From positions 3,045,001 through 3,109,000 of the forward strand of contig NZ_CP151979.1 in assembly GCF_038593265.1 (NCBI RefSeq): a stretch of DNA of 64,000 nt, read 5' to 3'. Source of the DNA: Ureibacillus sp. FSL W7-1570. GTDB taxonomy: Bacteria > Bacillota > Bacilli > Bacillales_A > Planococcaceae. Below the pieces are notes generated by a model that saw only the letters and a program-made list of their open reading frames with translations, was not told the origin of the DNA and did no database searches. Of the stretch, positions 16,756 through 25,004 are shown piece after piece. The translations under genes and the position numbers were made by a program. Position 1 is the stretch's first letter. Every line of letters begins with the position of its first letter.

Positions 16756-18936
16756 ATGAGAAGAAAGAAACAAAAATCCTATTTCCACGCAGCCCTTGCG
16801 GCGACAGTGGCTGTGAGTGCAGCGATTGTGGCACCGACGGGATTTGCTGAAGCTGCGTCGTTTCCGGATGTGAAATCAACCGATTATTTCTATGAAGCTG
16901 TCACAAGTTTGACAGAACGGGGCATCATAAAAGGTTTTCCGGATGGCACCTTCAAACCGTATCAATCCGTCACGCGCGGGCAAGCGGCCAAAATATTGGC
17001 AGGGGTGTTGGGATTGGATACGAACAATGTGAAAAATCCGGGATTTACCGATGTTTCCACGTCCAATGAATATTACGGGGCCATTGCAGCACTGGCGAAC
17101 GCCGGCATTATCAACGGTTATCCGGACGGCACCTTCAAACCGAATGCACCGATTCAACGGAATCATATGGCCAAAATTCTGGCCCTTGCCTTTGGACTGA
17201 AAGCTTCCCCAACGGCCACAACACCGTTTACGGATTTAAACCATCAAGAGTATGAAGGGTACATTAAAGCCTTATATGAAAACAAAATCACCACGGGCAT
17301 GACACCGACGACTTTCGGTGGAACGTCCAATGTGACGCGCGGCCAGTTTGCCACTTTTGTATTCCGCGCTGAGAAAGGGACGAAGCCGACAACGGACACA
17401 ACGGAAGTGACCTTTACGATTTCCGATATCAATGGGAACCATATCATTGCCGGAAGCCAACAATACAAAGTGGCGGGCGGCATTCAAGGCTTATTGGATG
17501 CCTCCAATAAACCCGCATTGCAAGGGGCTGTCGTCAAAGCCGAAGTTCAAAATGGCGAAATTGTTTCGATTCGTTCACTTGAATTGAATAAATCCGGAAA
17601 ATCAGGTGAACTTATCACATTAGACGGAAAAAATACAAATATTGCCGGCAATGTGACGATCAATGCGGACTATGTGGCTGTGAAAAACTTGAATGTGGAG
17701 GGCAAGCTGTTGTTAAGCAACAAAGTGGCATCCGTGTTTTCCGCAAGCCATGTAACCGTAAAGGATGAATTGTATGTTGCCGACAAACAGGATACACAAA
17801 ACGCGCCGACTTTGACCATCCATTTAACGGATGTTTCCGCATCGAAACTGACATTGGAACGGAAAAGAAGCGTCATCACATCCGATAAGGCCATCTCCGA
17901 GCTTGTATTGACCGACGCTGTGTATTCGGTCGAAATCAATGGCATTGTGGAATTGCTGAGGGTCCATGATAACAAAGAGATAAGCGGGGAAGGCATCATT
18001 TTAAAAGCGGCGGTTTCAAAAGCGGCGGATCTTTCATTGAATTTCACAGGAAAAATCGGAGAATTAAGGATTGAACAGAAAGAAGCCAACGTGAAATTGG
18101 GATCCGACATGGAAATTAAAAAACTGGCCATTCCGGCGGGGGCAAGTTTGGAAAAGATCATCCGGAATTTTGCTGAAATCCGTTATTCAATCAAGATTGG
18201 AGAATTGATGGATTTACAAGGACAACCGGTTTCATTCCCGGCATATGAAATATTCCCTGTTGTGCGGAGGAATGGGGTGGAACAACCATTTACAGTAGTA
18301 TCGAACAAAGACGTCCAGGTAGCGGAGTATAAAAATATATTTGCCTATCCAGGCGATCGAGTGCAGCTTACGCCAAGGGAAGGAACGAAAATTCATTATC
18401 AAGTGGAAAGTTATCCGAGACCAAATATAAGTTGTCCTCCTGAAGGATGTGAAAAGCACGTCCCTGATCCATTGACTTATCCGGTATATACAGGCCCAAT
18501 TGAAATTAAGACGGATTCCACCTTAATAGCGGCAGTTGTAAAAGACGGCGCGATTATTGGTGAATTTACGGTAAATATATTTGTCGGCTGGGATGATGCA
18601 ATTAGTTGGGAGCAATTCCCAATCCTCAAGGTCAATGGGAAAGAGAAAATTATCAATGTTTCCACCCAAAAGGAAAATGGTTATGAGGTAGGCGATTATG
18701 GGGACGTTTCCGCATTATCCAAAGCGGAAGTGGAGTTCATTCCTAGAGAGGGGACGGCCATTTATTATTGGCTGGGTCAATCTGAATATTACGATAACGA
18801 CTATGATTATGCAAGCGCCAGAAAATATACAGGGCCAATTGAAGTAAGAAAAGCCACACATTTGAGTGGGATTGTCATGAGAGGTCACAAGGTGATTGGC
18901 GAATTTTCGGTGAATCTATGGATTTTTGATAGATAA
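16756..18936 (+). CDS. SLH-domain surface protein with chitobiase-type C-terminal repeats
   Basis: A 726-residue cell-surface protein. A signal peptide (about 1-33, ending FAEA) leads to three SLH domains at ~34-215, with FPDGTFKPYQSVTRGQAAK, YPDGTFKPNAP and the atypical third ending NVTRGQFATF. SLH domains bind pyruvylated wall polysaccharide and hold the protein on the cell. A beta-rich middle (~220-490) resembles stacked-strand adhesin-like sequence but is not assigned. The C-terminus has two CHB_HEX_C_1-like units, each with PREGT.I.Y and TGPIE....... IGEF motifs (~560-640 and ~680-726). GGGGAGG precedes the start. A broken copy of its C-terminus lies upstream, so the locus has undergone duplication and decay. 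Confidence 0.8.
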   Translation: MRRKKQKSYFHAALAATVAVSAAIVAPTGFAEAASFPDVKSTDYFYEAVTSLTERGIIKGFPDGTFKPYQSVTRGQAAKILAGVLGLDTNNVKNPGFTDVSTSNEYYGAIAALANAGIINGYPDGTFKPNAPIQRNHMAKILALAFGLKASPTATTPFTDLNHQEYEGYIKALYENKITTGMTPTTFGGTSNVTRGQFATFVFRAEKGTKPTTDTTEVTFTISDINGNHIIAGSQQYKVAGGIQGLLDASNKPALQGAVVKAEVQNGEIVSIRSLELNKSGKSGELITLDGKNTNIAGNVTINADYVAVKNLNVEGKLLLSNKVASVFSASHVTVKDELYVADKQDTQNAPTLTIHLTDVSASKLTLERKRSVITSDKAISELVLTDAVYSVEINGIVELLRVHDNKEISGEGIILKAAVSKAADLSLNFTGKIGELRIEQKEANVKLGSDMEIKKLAIPAGASLEKIIRNFAEIRYSIKIGELMDLQGQPVSFPAYEIFPVVRRNGVEQPFTVVSNKDVQVAEYKNIFAYPGDRVQLTPREGTKIHYQVESYPRPNISCPPEGCEKHVPDPLTYPVYTGPIEIKTDSTLIAAVVKDGAIIGEFTVNIFVGWDDAISWEQFPILKVNGKEKIINVSTQKENGYEVGDYGDVSALSKAEVEFIPREGTAIYYWLGQSEYYDNDYDYASARKYTGPIEVRKATHLSGIVMRGHKVIGEFSVNLWIFDR

Positions 18937-18964
18937 ATAGGTTTCGGAAGGTTTCAGACATCAA

Positions 18965-19222
18965 TTTTGCGCGGATGGGGAGTCGTCTTGCGCGGAGTGT
19001 CGACTTGCTCGGATAAGGTGATTACTTGCTCGGATAGAGTGTCCGCTTGCTTGGATAGAGTGTCCACTTGCTTGGATAGGGAGTTGGCTTGCTCGGATAA
19101 GGAGTGGTCTTGCTCGGATAGAGTGTCCGCTTGCTCGGATGGGAAGTGAACTTGCTCGGATAAAGAGTCTACTTGCTCGGTTGGGATGCCAACTTGACCG
19201 AATCGAGTGCTGACTTGCTCCC
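18965..19222. repeat. 21-bp tandem array (ACTTGCTCGGATAGAGTGTCC type)
   Basis: About eleven consecutive 21-bp units between two convergent genes. The core (A/G)CTTGCTCGGATA is conserved and the last seven to eight bases vary. The complement (TATCCGAGCAAG) is the same core as the array at 41935-42300. Confidence 0.85.
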
Positions 19223-19236
19223 CTCCTGAATAACCA

Positions 19237-19263
19237 AAAAAGGGTGCCCCGTTCTGAGGCACC
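19237..19263 (-). terminator. Terminator of the DUF6241-like gene
   Basis: GGTGCC (19243-19248) pairs with GGCACC (19258-19263); leftward it is followed by CTTTTTTGG. It touches the stop codon. Confidence 0.75.
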
Positions 19264-19761
19264 TTATTTTTTCTTCTCCATTTTTTTGGATTGGGTTTCG
19301 ATATATTCTTTTTCTTCTTCAGGCGAAAGCAGTCCGTAAGCTTTTCCGATATTGCCGCCTTGCCATTTCCAAATTTTATTATGAACTTTGACCGCATTGG
19401 AGAAATCGCCGTTTTTCCAGGCGGTCAATGCTTCGCGGTAAAACTTTTCATGTTGAAAATCGTTTTGATCCAATATCGCCAACATTCGGTCGATTTGTTC
19501 TTCCGTCATTGGTGTGTACCCCCACTTTGTATCGGCTTTCACTTTCTGATGGGTCATTTCGTGCATGATTTGCATGAACATCTCTTCGTCCATGACAAGA
19601 TTCCCATCGTCCACGGGGGTCTGTACCGGCTGTTCCGTTTCAGCGTTCACCGTTTCCGTTTCTGGCGGTTCCGCTTCTTCTTTATTGGAAAGATAGACGG
19701 CGACTCCGATCCCCAACAGGGCAATGATGCACACGCCTACAGCCTTCAACACTTTCTTCAT
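19264..19761 (-). CDS. DUF6241-like membrane-anchored protein
   Basis: A 165-residue protein with one N-terminal membrane segment (about 5-24, VLKAVGVCIIALLGIGVAVY), an acidic linker (EEAEPPETETVNAETEQP), then a soluble domain facing outside. The domain contains MHEMTHQKVKADTKWG, WKNGDFSNAVKVHN and GGNIGKAYGLLSPEEEKEYI, matching the DUF6241 family found in Bacillales. Its role is unknown. It is monocistronic, converging on the SLH gene with the 21-bp array between. Confidence 0.65.
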   Translation of the reverse strand: MKKVLKAVGVCIIALLGIGVAVYLSNKEEAEPPETETVNAETEQPVQTPVDDGNLVMDEEMFMQIMHEMTHQKVKADTKWGYTPMTEEQIDRMLAILDQNDFQHEKFYREALTAWKNGDFSNAVKVHNKIWKWQGGNIGKAYGLLSPEEEKEYIETQSKKMEKKK

Positions 19762-20126
19762 AAGAGATGGATTGATTTTCTCCCTTCAAAACATCTTATT
19801 TGGATAATAGGATAACAAATTTATAGATACTGTCAAATGAAGCGCATAGGCATTTTTGGGGCGAATTTGGCGGAAATTTTGTTTTTTGCATCAATGTGGA
19901 CCGAATCTGCTTTTTTTGTGTTACCGGCATGATCGAATTTTATTGACCTAAATGGAAGGAAGCCGTTCCCAACCTGTTCAAAGCCGTTTCTTTTTGCTTG
20001 GCGGAATCCGGGACTGGTACGGAAAGCGCGTGGCACCCATTTCCGGTTTTTGCTATAATTAGTGCGAATTATCTGGAAAAAAATCCGAAGTGACGTGCAT
20101 TGCACCAAGATAGGGGGATTATGTTC
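19762..20126. other. Divergent promoter region
   Basis: This stretch separates the DUF6241-like gene from the dehydrogenase pseudogene. A TATAAT at 20054-20059 may be the -10 box for the rightward gene. I see no gene or strong structure. Confidence 0.4.
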
Positions 20127-21178
20127 ATGAACATTCACGAAATCGCGGTCATTCCAGGGGATGGAATCGGGAAAGAAGTGGTGCCGGCAACGCTGGAGGT
20201 GTTGGAACGGTTGGCGGAAATCCATGGGGGAATCAAATTTCAATTTGCGGAATTCCCATGGAGTTGCGAGTATTATTTGAACATGGCGAAATGATGCCGA
20301 AAGATGGCATTGAGACGTTGAAAAATTTCGAGCAGATTTATTTGGGGGCCGTCGGAAATCCGCAATTGGTGCCGGATCATATTTCCTTATGGGGACTTTT
20401 GATCAAGATTCGCCGCGAATGCGAGCAGGTCATCAACTTGCGCCCGGTGAAAAGCCTCAAAGGGGTGCCTTCCAAATTGGCGAGTGATGAGCCTTTCGAT
20501 TTTATTGTGGTGCGCGAAAACAGCGAAGGGGAATACAGTGAAGCGGGAGGAAGAGTCCATCACGGCGGGGATGAAATTGTCATCCAAAATGCGGTGTTCA
20601 CGAGAAAAGCGACGGAACGGGCGATGCGTTTTGCCTTTGATTTGGCGATGAAGCGCAATAAAAAGGTCACAAGCGCCACCAAATCCAACGGCATCGTCTA
20701 CAGCATGCCTTTCTGGGACAAGGTGTTTCATGAGGTGGGCAAGGACTACCCGGAAGTGGCGACGGAATCCAATCACATCGATGCATTGGCGGCTTTTTTT
20801 GTACTGAAGCCGGAGCAGTTTGATGTGATCGTGGCCAGCAACCTGTTCGGCGACATTTTGACGGACATCGGCGCGGCCATCATGGGAAGCATCGGCATTG
20901 CCCCGGCCGCCAACATCAATTTGAACGGCAACTATCCTTCCATGTTCGAGCCGGTGCACGGTTCCGCCCCGGATATCGTCGGAAAAGGCATTGCGAACCC
21001 GATCGGCCAACTCTGGACGGCGAAAATGATGCTGGATCATATGGGCTATGATGAATTGGGCGACCTGTTGATGAAAGCCATTGAAGAAACAACGGCATCC
21101 GGCGTGAAAACACCTGACATCGGAGGAAAATCGACAACCGCGGAAGTGATTGGGGAAGTGTTGAAGCGGCTTCCGTGA
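20127..21178 (+). pseudogene. Tartrate/D-malate-type dehydrogenase with a frameshift
   Basis: This gene encodes an NAD-dependent beta-decarboxylating dehydrogenase of the isopropylmalate/tartrate/D-malate family. The N-terminal part (IAVIPGDGIGKEVVPATLEV) runs in one frame to a premature TGA at about 20292. The rest (EHGEMMPKDGIETLKNFEQI, VVRENSEGEYSEAGG, SNLFGDILTDIGAAIMGSIG, FEPVHGSAPDI) continues in the next frame to 21178. Restoring one G in TTGAACATGG at about 20278-20287 would read YYLEHGEMMP and join the two. All expected catalytic segments remain, so the lesion is either recent or a sequencing error. The start at 20127 is nine bases after AGGGGG. Confidence 0.8.
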
Positions 21179-21434
21179 GAGGCCTGGTCTTTTCGGGTGT
21201 CGGGCTTTCATTCGCATGTAAATCGATGGAATACGCGCATAACCCGGTTAATTCCTTAGGCGGAAATCATTTACAACGGAACCTAGAACACCATCAATCG
21301 TATTCCATTTCGCAAATCCGGAGGGAAAACATTCTTGAAATCGAGCGCAAAATTGATGAATGGATCGAACAAGCGGAAAAGTTGAGGGAAGCAAATAGTT
21401 GATTCAAAAAGCATCCAACATACATTAGGATGGA

Positions 21435-21468
21435 AGCCATGTCCTTTCGAATGGGACATGGCTTTTTG
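21435..21468 (+). terminator. Rho-independent terminator
   Basis: AAGCCATGTCC (21434-21444) pairs with GGACATGGCTT (21454-21464), followed by TTTG. A short frame (up to 21402, ending DEWIEQAEKLREANS) lies before it, but without a ribosome site I do not call it a gene. Confidence 0.85.
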
Positions 21469-21605
21469 ATATTGCCACAAAACTTGATGATATTCCTGGA
21501 ACATGTGGATATTGTCGCAAAACCGGTTGATATTGACACAAAATCAGTTGATATGTTCACAAAACTTGATGATATTCCACCAACTTGACGAGAATGTCAT
21601 AAAAT
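21465..21605. repeat. 21-bp array (GATATTGACACAAAATCAGTT type)
   Basis: Six units beginning GATATT or GATATG, mostly 21 bp apart (one is 19 bp), directly after the terminator. They share ACAAAA in the middle. One unit, GATATGTTCACAAAACTTGAT, is close to the unit found after comK. Confidence 0.75.
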
Positions 21606-21724
21606 CCGTAAAAATCCCAATTCCCCCTGGCCACTCACAAGCCCTGTCAATTCTGCTACAATAACTGTAAATCAGGTGCCTAACCAATTGCCAGGCATCA
21701 AACCAACTATCAAGGGGGGATTCG

Positions 21725-22225
21725 ATGCCACTCAAAATAGTGCAGAAGGATATTACCACCATGAAAGTGGATGCCATCGTCAATGCGGCAAATACCCGAT
21801 TGCAAATGGGCGGAGGAGTGTGCGGAGCGATTTTCCGCGCGGCTGGCGTGGATGAGTTGCGGAAGGCCTGTGACCAAATCGGGCATTGTCCCGTGGGGAA
21901 AGCGGTCATCACAGATGGCTTCCGGCTGCCGGCAAAACAGATCATTCATACAGTTGGGCCTGTTTGGCAGGGAGGTCACCAGCATGAAGCCGAATTGCTT
22001 TCATCCTGTTACAAGGAGTCGTTGAAACTGGCAATGGAGCATGGCTGCCGTTCCATCGCCTTTCCGGTCATTTCTTCGGGGATTTTTGGCTATCCAAAAA
22101 GAGAAGCGCTCCAAGTAGCCATCACGACAATCCAAACATTCCTCGAAACACATGAAATAGATGTCTATATCACCATTTTTGACGAGGAAATGGCGCGCAT
22201 CAGCAAAGAACTGCTGAACGGGTAG
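21725..22225 (+). CDS. Macro-domain protein (O-acetyl-ADP-ribose deacetylase/YmdB-like)
   Basis: A 166-residue protein that is essentially one macro domain. It has DAIVNAANTRLQMGGGVCGA near residues 18-37 (the ADP-ribose-binding loop with the conserved Asn), IIHTVGPVW in the middle, and FPVISSGIFGYPKREA near 117-132 (second ligand loop). Such enzymes remove the acetyl group from O-acetyl-ADP-ribose or ADP-ribose from proteins. AAGGGGGG precedes the start. It is a single gene with a GTGCCT...AGGCAT hairpin upstream (21677-21699). Which of the macro-domain reactions it performs cannot be told from sequence. Confidence 0.88.
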   Translation: MPLKIVQKDITTMKVDAIVNAANTRLQMGGGVCGAIFRAAGVDELRKACDQIGHCPVGKAVITDGFRLPAKQIIHTVGPVWQGGHQHEAELLSSCYKESLKLAMEHGCRSIAFPVISSGIFGYPKREALQVAITTIQTFLETHEIDVYITIFDEEMARISKELLNG

Positions 22226-22250
22226 CGGAACTTCCATCATTGAAAACAAA

Positions 22251-22280
22251 AAAAGCGGGAACTCCTCAAAGGAATTCCCT
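22251..22280 (-). terminator. Hairpin downstream of the macro-domain gene
   Basis: GGGAACTCCT (22257-22266) pairs with AGGAATTCCC (22270-22279). The T-run is on the leftward side (GCTTTTTTTG), so it may terminate transcription from the amphi-Trp gene; rightward it would end the macro-domain transcript less efficiently. Confidence 0.5.
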
Positions 22281-22415
22281 TCATGAAAAGTGTGGTTAGG
22301 GGACAAGAATGCTTGGATCAACACTCAATTGATCCTCTTTTTTTGCAATTGATTTAAGGGGACAATTGCATGAGTACTTCTGAATCTATTGTATTAAGCT
22401 AAAGGGGGCAATTGT

Positions 22416-22523
22416 ATGAAAAAATCACCAATTGCAATTGGAACATCTTTGAACGGAGAAAAAATGCCTCCGAAAAGAAGTCCCGAATACAAATCGAAAA
22501 AGTATTGCTTAACCATATTGTAA
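22416..22523 (+). CDS. Possible small basic peptide gene
   Basis: A 35-residue frame starting ATG 22416 after an excellent site, AAAGGGGGCAATTGT. It begins MKKSPIAIGTSLNGEKMPPK, is very basic and ends YCLTIL. A near-copy of its ribosome site and start (AAGGGGACAATTGCATGA) occurs at about 22355-22372 with only a 10-codon frame, so the region may contain a duplicated initiation site. No family is recognised; it may be a signalling or leader peptide, or nothing. Confidence 0.3.
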   Translation: MKKSPIAIGTSLNGEKMPPKRSPEYKSKKYCLTIL

Positions 22524-22553
22524 CCGCTTTCAAAAATTTAATCAAGTATAATA

Positions 22554-22850
22554 TTATTCAATTGACATCTTGCCTGCAGACGCGCGATTCGGGGACCATT
22601 CGATTTCGATTTCAAACTCGTGTTTGTCGCCTTTGACCGTGTATTTATAATCGACTTTCACTGGATCGCCCGGGGCCACTTCCACTTGTTCCGTCCCTTG
22701 TACGAAGGTGAATTTTCCTTCCTGTTTCAGCTTCTGGGCCATTTTTTCAAGCATCGCCGCAAAGGCTTGGACACTCTGCACTTCCTTGTGTTTAATGAGC
22801 ACTTGGGGTTGAGGTTTTTGTTCGTTCATGGTTTTCTTTGTTTCGTCCAT
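22554..22850 (-). CDS. amphi-Trp domain-containing protein
   Basis: A 98-residue protein. The C-terminal 75 residues (LIKHKEVQSVQAFAAMLEKM, GKFTFVQGTEQVEVAPGDPV, FEIEIEWSPN) match the small amphi-Trp domain, named for an alternating amphipathic strand ending in Trp and found in bacteria and archaea; its function is unknown. An N-terminal Lys/Gln-rich extension of about 20 residues precedes it. AAAGGAGG lies eight bases before ATG 22850. It stands alone. Confidence 0.7.
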   Translation of the reverse strand: MDETKKTMNEQKPQPQVLIKHKEVQSVQAFAAMLEKMAQKLKQEGKFTFVQGTEQVEVAPGDPVKVDYKYTVKGDKHEFEIEIEWSPNRASAGKMSIE

Positions 22851-23042
22851 TTGGCTTTCCTCCTTTGAACTTGCTTTTCTTTATTATACCATTTTTGAGA
22901 ATGGTGGAGGTACGATCAAGAAGGAAAGCGCTGGGCTATCCACGTTCAAACCTCATGAAAGCCAGAAACACCCTTAGTGGATGTCTCTGGCTCCGTTTAT
23001 GTGCCAACAAGCATCAACCGAAGCGCCTTTCCGCCCTCAGCA

Positions 23043-23516
23043 TTACTCAGCAACAAATTTTTCGCTCTTTTTGATCAAGCCATAGATATAGAAGAAAATT
23101 CCGAGTGTGATGAGGGACAGGATCACAAACAGCACGGCTTTTCCTGATTCGCCCGTCCAGCGGTAGAATAAACGGTACAAATAGTAAACGAATATGGCAA
23201 GAAGCGCCAAATTGGCCAACCAGCCGATCAATGGAATGAACGAAATGACGAGCAATACGGCATAAATGACTGCCCAAATCAAAGCATCCTTTTTAATTTC
23301 ATCCGGTTCTGTTTTCTTTGATCCGAACGCAAAGAACAAATAATAATTGATAATCGGAATCCATGCCAAGAATGCGAGGTCATTCGGGCCGTTTGTTTTT
23401 GCAGTATAATAATAAATGATGGCAGTAATGATATAGCAAATAAGTGCGAGTACAAGTAATACAAAGAATCCTCCTATCAGTCCGACAATGACATTATCCT
23501 CCCAATAGGAACCCAT
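23043..23516 (-). CDS. Hypothetical membrane protein, four segments
   Basis: A 157-residue membrane protein with four predicted segments (about 12-35, 50-65, 77-110 merging two short helices, and 125-148). It has PNDLAFLAWIPIINYYLFFA after the first and TLGIFFYIYGLIKKSE at the end. The pattern resembles small uncharacterised Firmicute membrane proteins, but I do not recognise a named family. ATG 23516 is preferred because AGGAGGG stands just before it; the frame extends to 23555 with no site. It stands alone. Confidence 0.65.
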   Translation of the reverse strand: MGSYWEDNVIVGLIGGFFVLLVLALICYIITAIIYYYTAKTNGPNDLAFLAWIPIINYYLFFAFGSKKTEPDEIKKDALIWAVIYAVLLVISFIPLIGWLANLALLAIFVYYLYRLFYRWTGESGKAVLFVILSLITLGIFFYIYGLIKKSEKFVAE

Positions 23517-23780
23517 GTTTTCCCTCCTTTCCATCGGCTTAAAAATCATTGTCATTATATGAACGTTTTTTTAAGAAATGACATCAGCGGGCAAGAAATG
23601 GGAATAACGGAGCATTTTATTTTCCGTGAATATTATTCTTTATAAAATCCCATCCGCCGAGAAGATCCGGGCGTTTAACGCAAACCATTCGGGGTAAAAA
23701 TGATTAATGGAAGGGGGGCGTGGCTTTCGGGGAATTGTTACGGAATTGCGAAGATTTTTTGATAAAAAGGGAATAAAAGA

Positions 23781-23810
23781 TTGACAAAAGTATGATAAAA
23801 AAATGATAAT
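23781..23810 (+). promoter_or_regulatory. Candidate sigma-A promoter upstream of hsp20
   Basis: TTGACA (23781-23786), 18-bp spacer, GATAAT (23805-23810). A second -10-like TATAAT occurs at about 23857-23862, nearer the gene. No CIRCE inverted repeat was seen. Confidence 0.5.
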
Positions 23811-23910
23811 TTTACATCTTTTTACATACAATTCAAATGCAAATACAACCAAGGTGTATAATATAAATGTAAAAAGTACTTGTACAAATATTTAAAAGGA
23901 GGAGATTGAA

Positions 23911-24357
23911 ATGTTTGATTTAAGACCATTCAGAAGAAAAAATGAAGATTTATTTGAACGTTTCAAAAAAGCTTTTGAAGATGTATTCGACGACGACTTC
24001 CTACCAGATTTAGGACCGGATTTCAAATCTCTCCGCACAGATATCACAGAAACAAAAGATGCCTACATTGTACAAGCTGACTTGCCTGGTTTCAACAAAG
24101 AAGATATTCAGATTGATATAGACAACAACTACTTGACCATCCGCGCAAAACGGGATGACCACACAGAAGAGCGGGATGAAAATGACCGGGTGATCCGCAA
24201 AGAACGCCATTTCGGCGAATTCTACCGTTCTTTCTATATCAACGATGTGGATCAAGAACGCATTGAAGCGGAATTGGATAACGGTGTATTGAAAATTACC
24301 CTTCCAAAACTCCATCCTGGTGATGATGGCAATTCTAAACGCATCCAAATCAAATAA
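23911..24357 (+). CDS. Hsp20/alpha-crystallin small heat-shock protein
   Basis: A 148-residue small heat-shock protein. The alpha-crystallin domain spans about 42-138: TDITETKDAYIVQADLPGFN opens it, a variable loop (DDHTEERDENDRV) follows, then FYRSFYI, and ELDNGVLKITLPK is the classic closing strand. The C-terminal RIQIK holds the I-x-I type anchor used in oligomer assembly. It acts as an ATP-independent holdase under heat stress. AGGAGG precedes the ATG. The AT-rich upstream region carries promoter-like boxes, and a strong terminator follows. Confidence 0.93.
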   Translation: MFDLRPFRRKNEDLFERFKKAFEDVFDDDFLPDLGPDFKSLRTDITETKDAYIVQADLPGFNKEDIQIDIDNNYLTIRAKRDDHTEERDENDRVIRKERHFGEFYRSFYINDVDQERIEAELDNGVLKITLPKLHPGDDGNSKRIQIK

Positions 24358-24366
24358 TGCGGGAAT

Positions 24367-24398
24367 CGGGCTATGAGCGTTTGCCATAGCCCGTTTTC
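24367..24398 (+). terminator. Rho-independent terminator of hsp20
   Basis: CGGGCTATG (24367-24375) pairs with CATAGCCCG (24385-24393), followed by TTTTC. Confidence 0.85.
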
Positions 24399-24507
24399 TG
24401 TAAGGGTTTTCATGGAATTTATTTCAAAATATTTTTTTGGATTGAATATATTTGGGGCCGGAAACATATGGATTGTTCTTTTTTTTTATAAATGGTAGAC
24501 TATTAAT

Positions 24508-24617
24508 GTATATAGGATTATTTCCTCTATAACAATAGATTACTATTCCCGTAAGGAAATACCAGGTTGGTAGCCCAGAGAAAGAGCACAAGCGTCATCG
24601 TTTGTGCTCTTTCTTTT
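24508..24617 (+). ncRNA. Candidate small RNA or orphan leader ending in a terminator
   Basis: A promoter-like TTGTTC (24473-24478), 17-bp spacer and TAGACT (24496-24501) precede about 110 bases without a gene. They end in a perfect 12-bp hairpin (GAAAGAGCACAA 24580-24591 with TTGTGCTCTTTC 24602-24613) plus TTTT. Internally TATTTCC can pair with GGAAATA. It matches no riboswitch class I could recognise. It could be a free small RNA or the leader of a gene displaced by the intron that follows at once. Confidence 0.4.
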
Positions 24618-24739
24618 GTGCGCCCGGCATGTACATGAACTATAGGGTGTAAGTCCCGAACCCCGAAGACAGAAGTAGAGGTTAGCTCAACGAAAGGGTG
24701 TCCGTGGTGACGCGGAATCTGAAGGAAGCTGGAGGCAAA
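24618..24739 (+). mobile_element. Group II intron remnant, 5' end
   Basis: The sequence starts GTGCGCCCGGCATG right after the T-run of the terminator hairpin, and continues with GGTGTAAGTCCCGAA, AACGAAAGGGTGTCCG and CTGAAGGAAGCTGGAGGCAAA. This is the conserved 5' portion (domain I) of bacterial group II introns. Insertion just behind a terminator stem is typical of group IIC. Homology stops after GGAGGCAAA; the reverse transcriptase/maturase gene is missing. Confidence 0.75.
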
Positions 24740-24794
24740 AAAATCATGTGGAAATTCACCTTACAAAAACCGATGTTAATGCTATACTAAAAGG

Positions 24795-24986
24795 CGAGTA
24801 TCAGGTGGAACTGCTGCTTTAGGTGCTTTAATTGGTAATTATGGTGGCATCCCGGGAGCTATTGGAGGTGCTGCTATAGGTGCTGCTGCTGCAACAATTA
24901 TTAATGAATATATAGATGCGGTTCCACTAGTGATTTATATCCCATATTTGAACCCGACTACCGGTGTAAGAGTTTATAAACAGTAA
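24795..24986 (+). pseudogene. Gly/Ala-rich bacteriocin-like C-terminal fragment
   Basis: A frame without a start codon (open from about 24774) encodes GGTAALGALIGNYGGIPGAI followed by GGAAIGAAAATI, a glycine-zipper membrane helix as in class II bacteriocins, then a polar tail ending GVRVYKQ and TAA 24984-24986. The N-terminal part (leader) is absent, apparently cut at the intron remnant. A small membrane protein follows, the usual place of an immunity gene. Bacteriocin identity is inference from composition and context. Confidence 0.4.
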
Positions 24987-25004
24987 ATTAATTTTAAGTG
25001 AAAG

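Noticed and set aside
18954-19397. Leftward 147-codon frame over the 18965 array
   Set aside because: It reads through the repeat in antisense to or out of frame with the DUF6241-like gene and has no supported start.
20387-21217. Leftward 276-codon frame opposite the dehydrogenase
   Set aside because: It is an antisense shadow; the rightward frame has clear family motifs.
21175-21402. 75-codon rightward frame after the dehydrogenase
   Set aside because: There is no ribosome site, and the first half reads like out-of-frame sequence. The nearby terminator is explained by the dehydrogenase.
24508-24617. Known riboswitch (purine, ykkC or T-box type)
   Set aside because: The conserved core sequences of these classes were not found; only a generic small RNA call is supportable.
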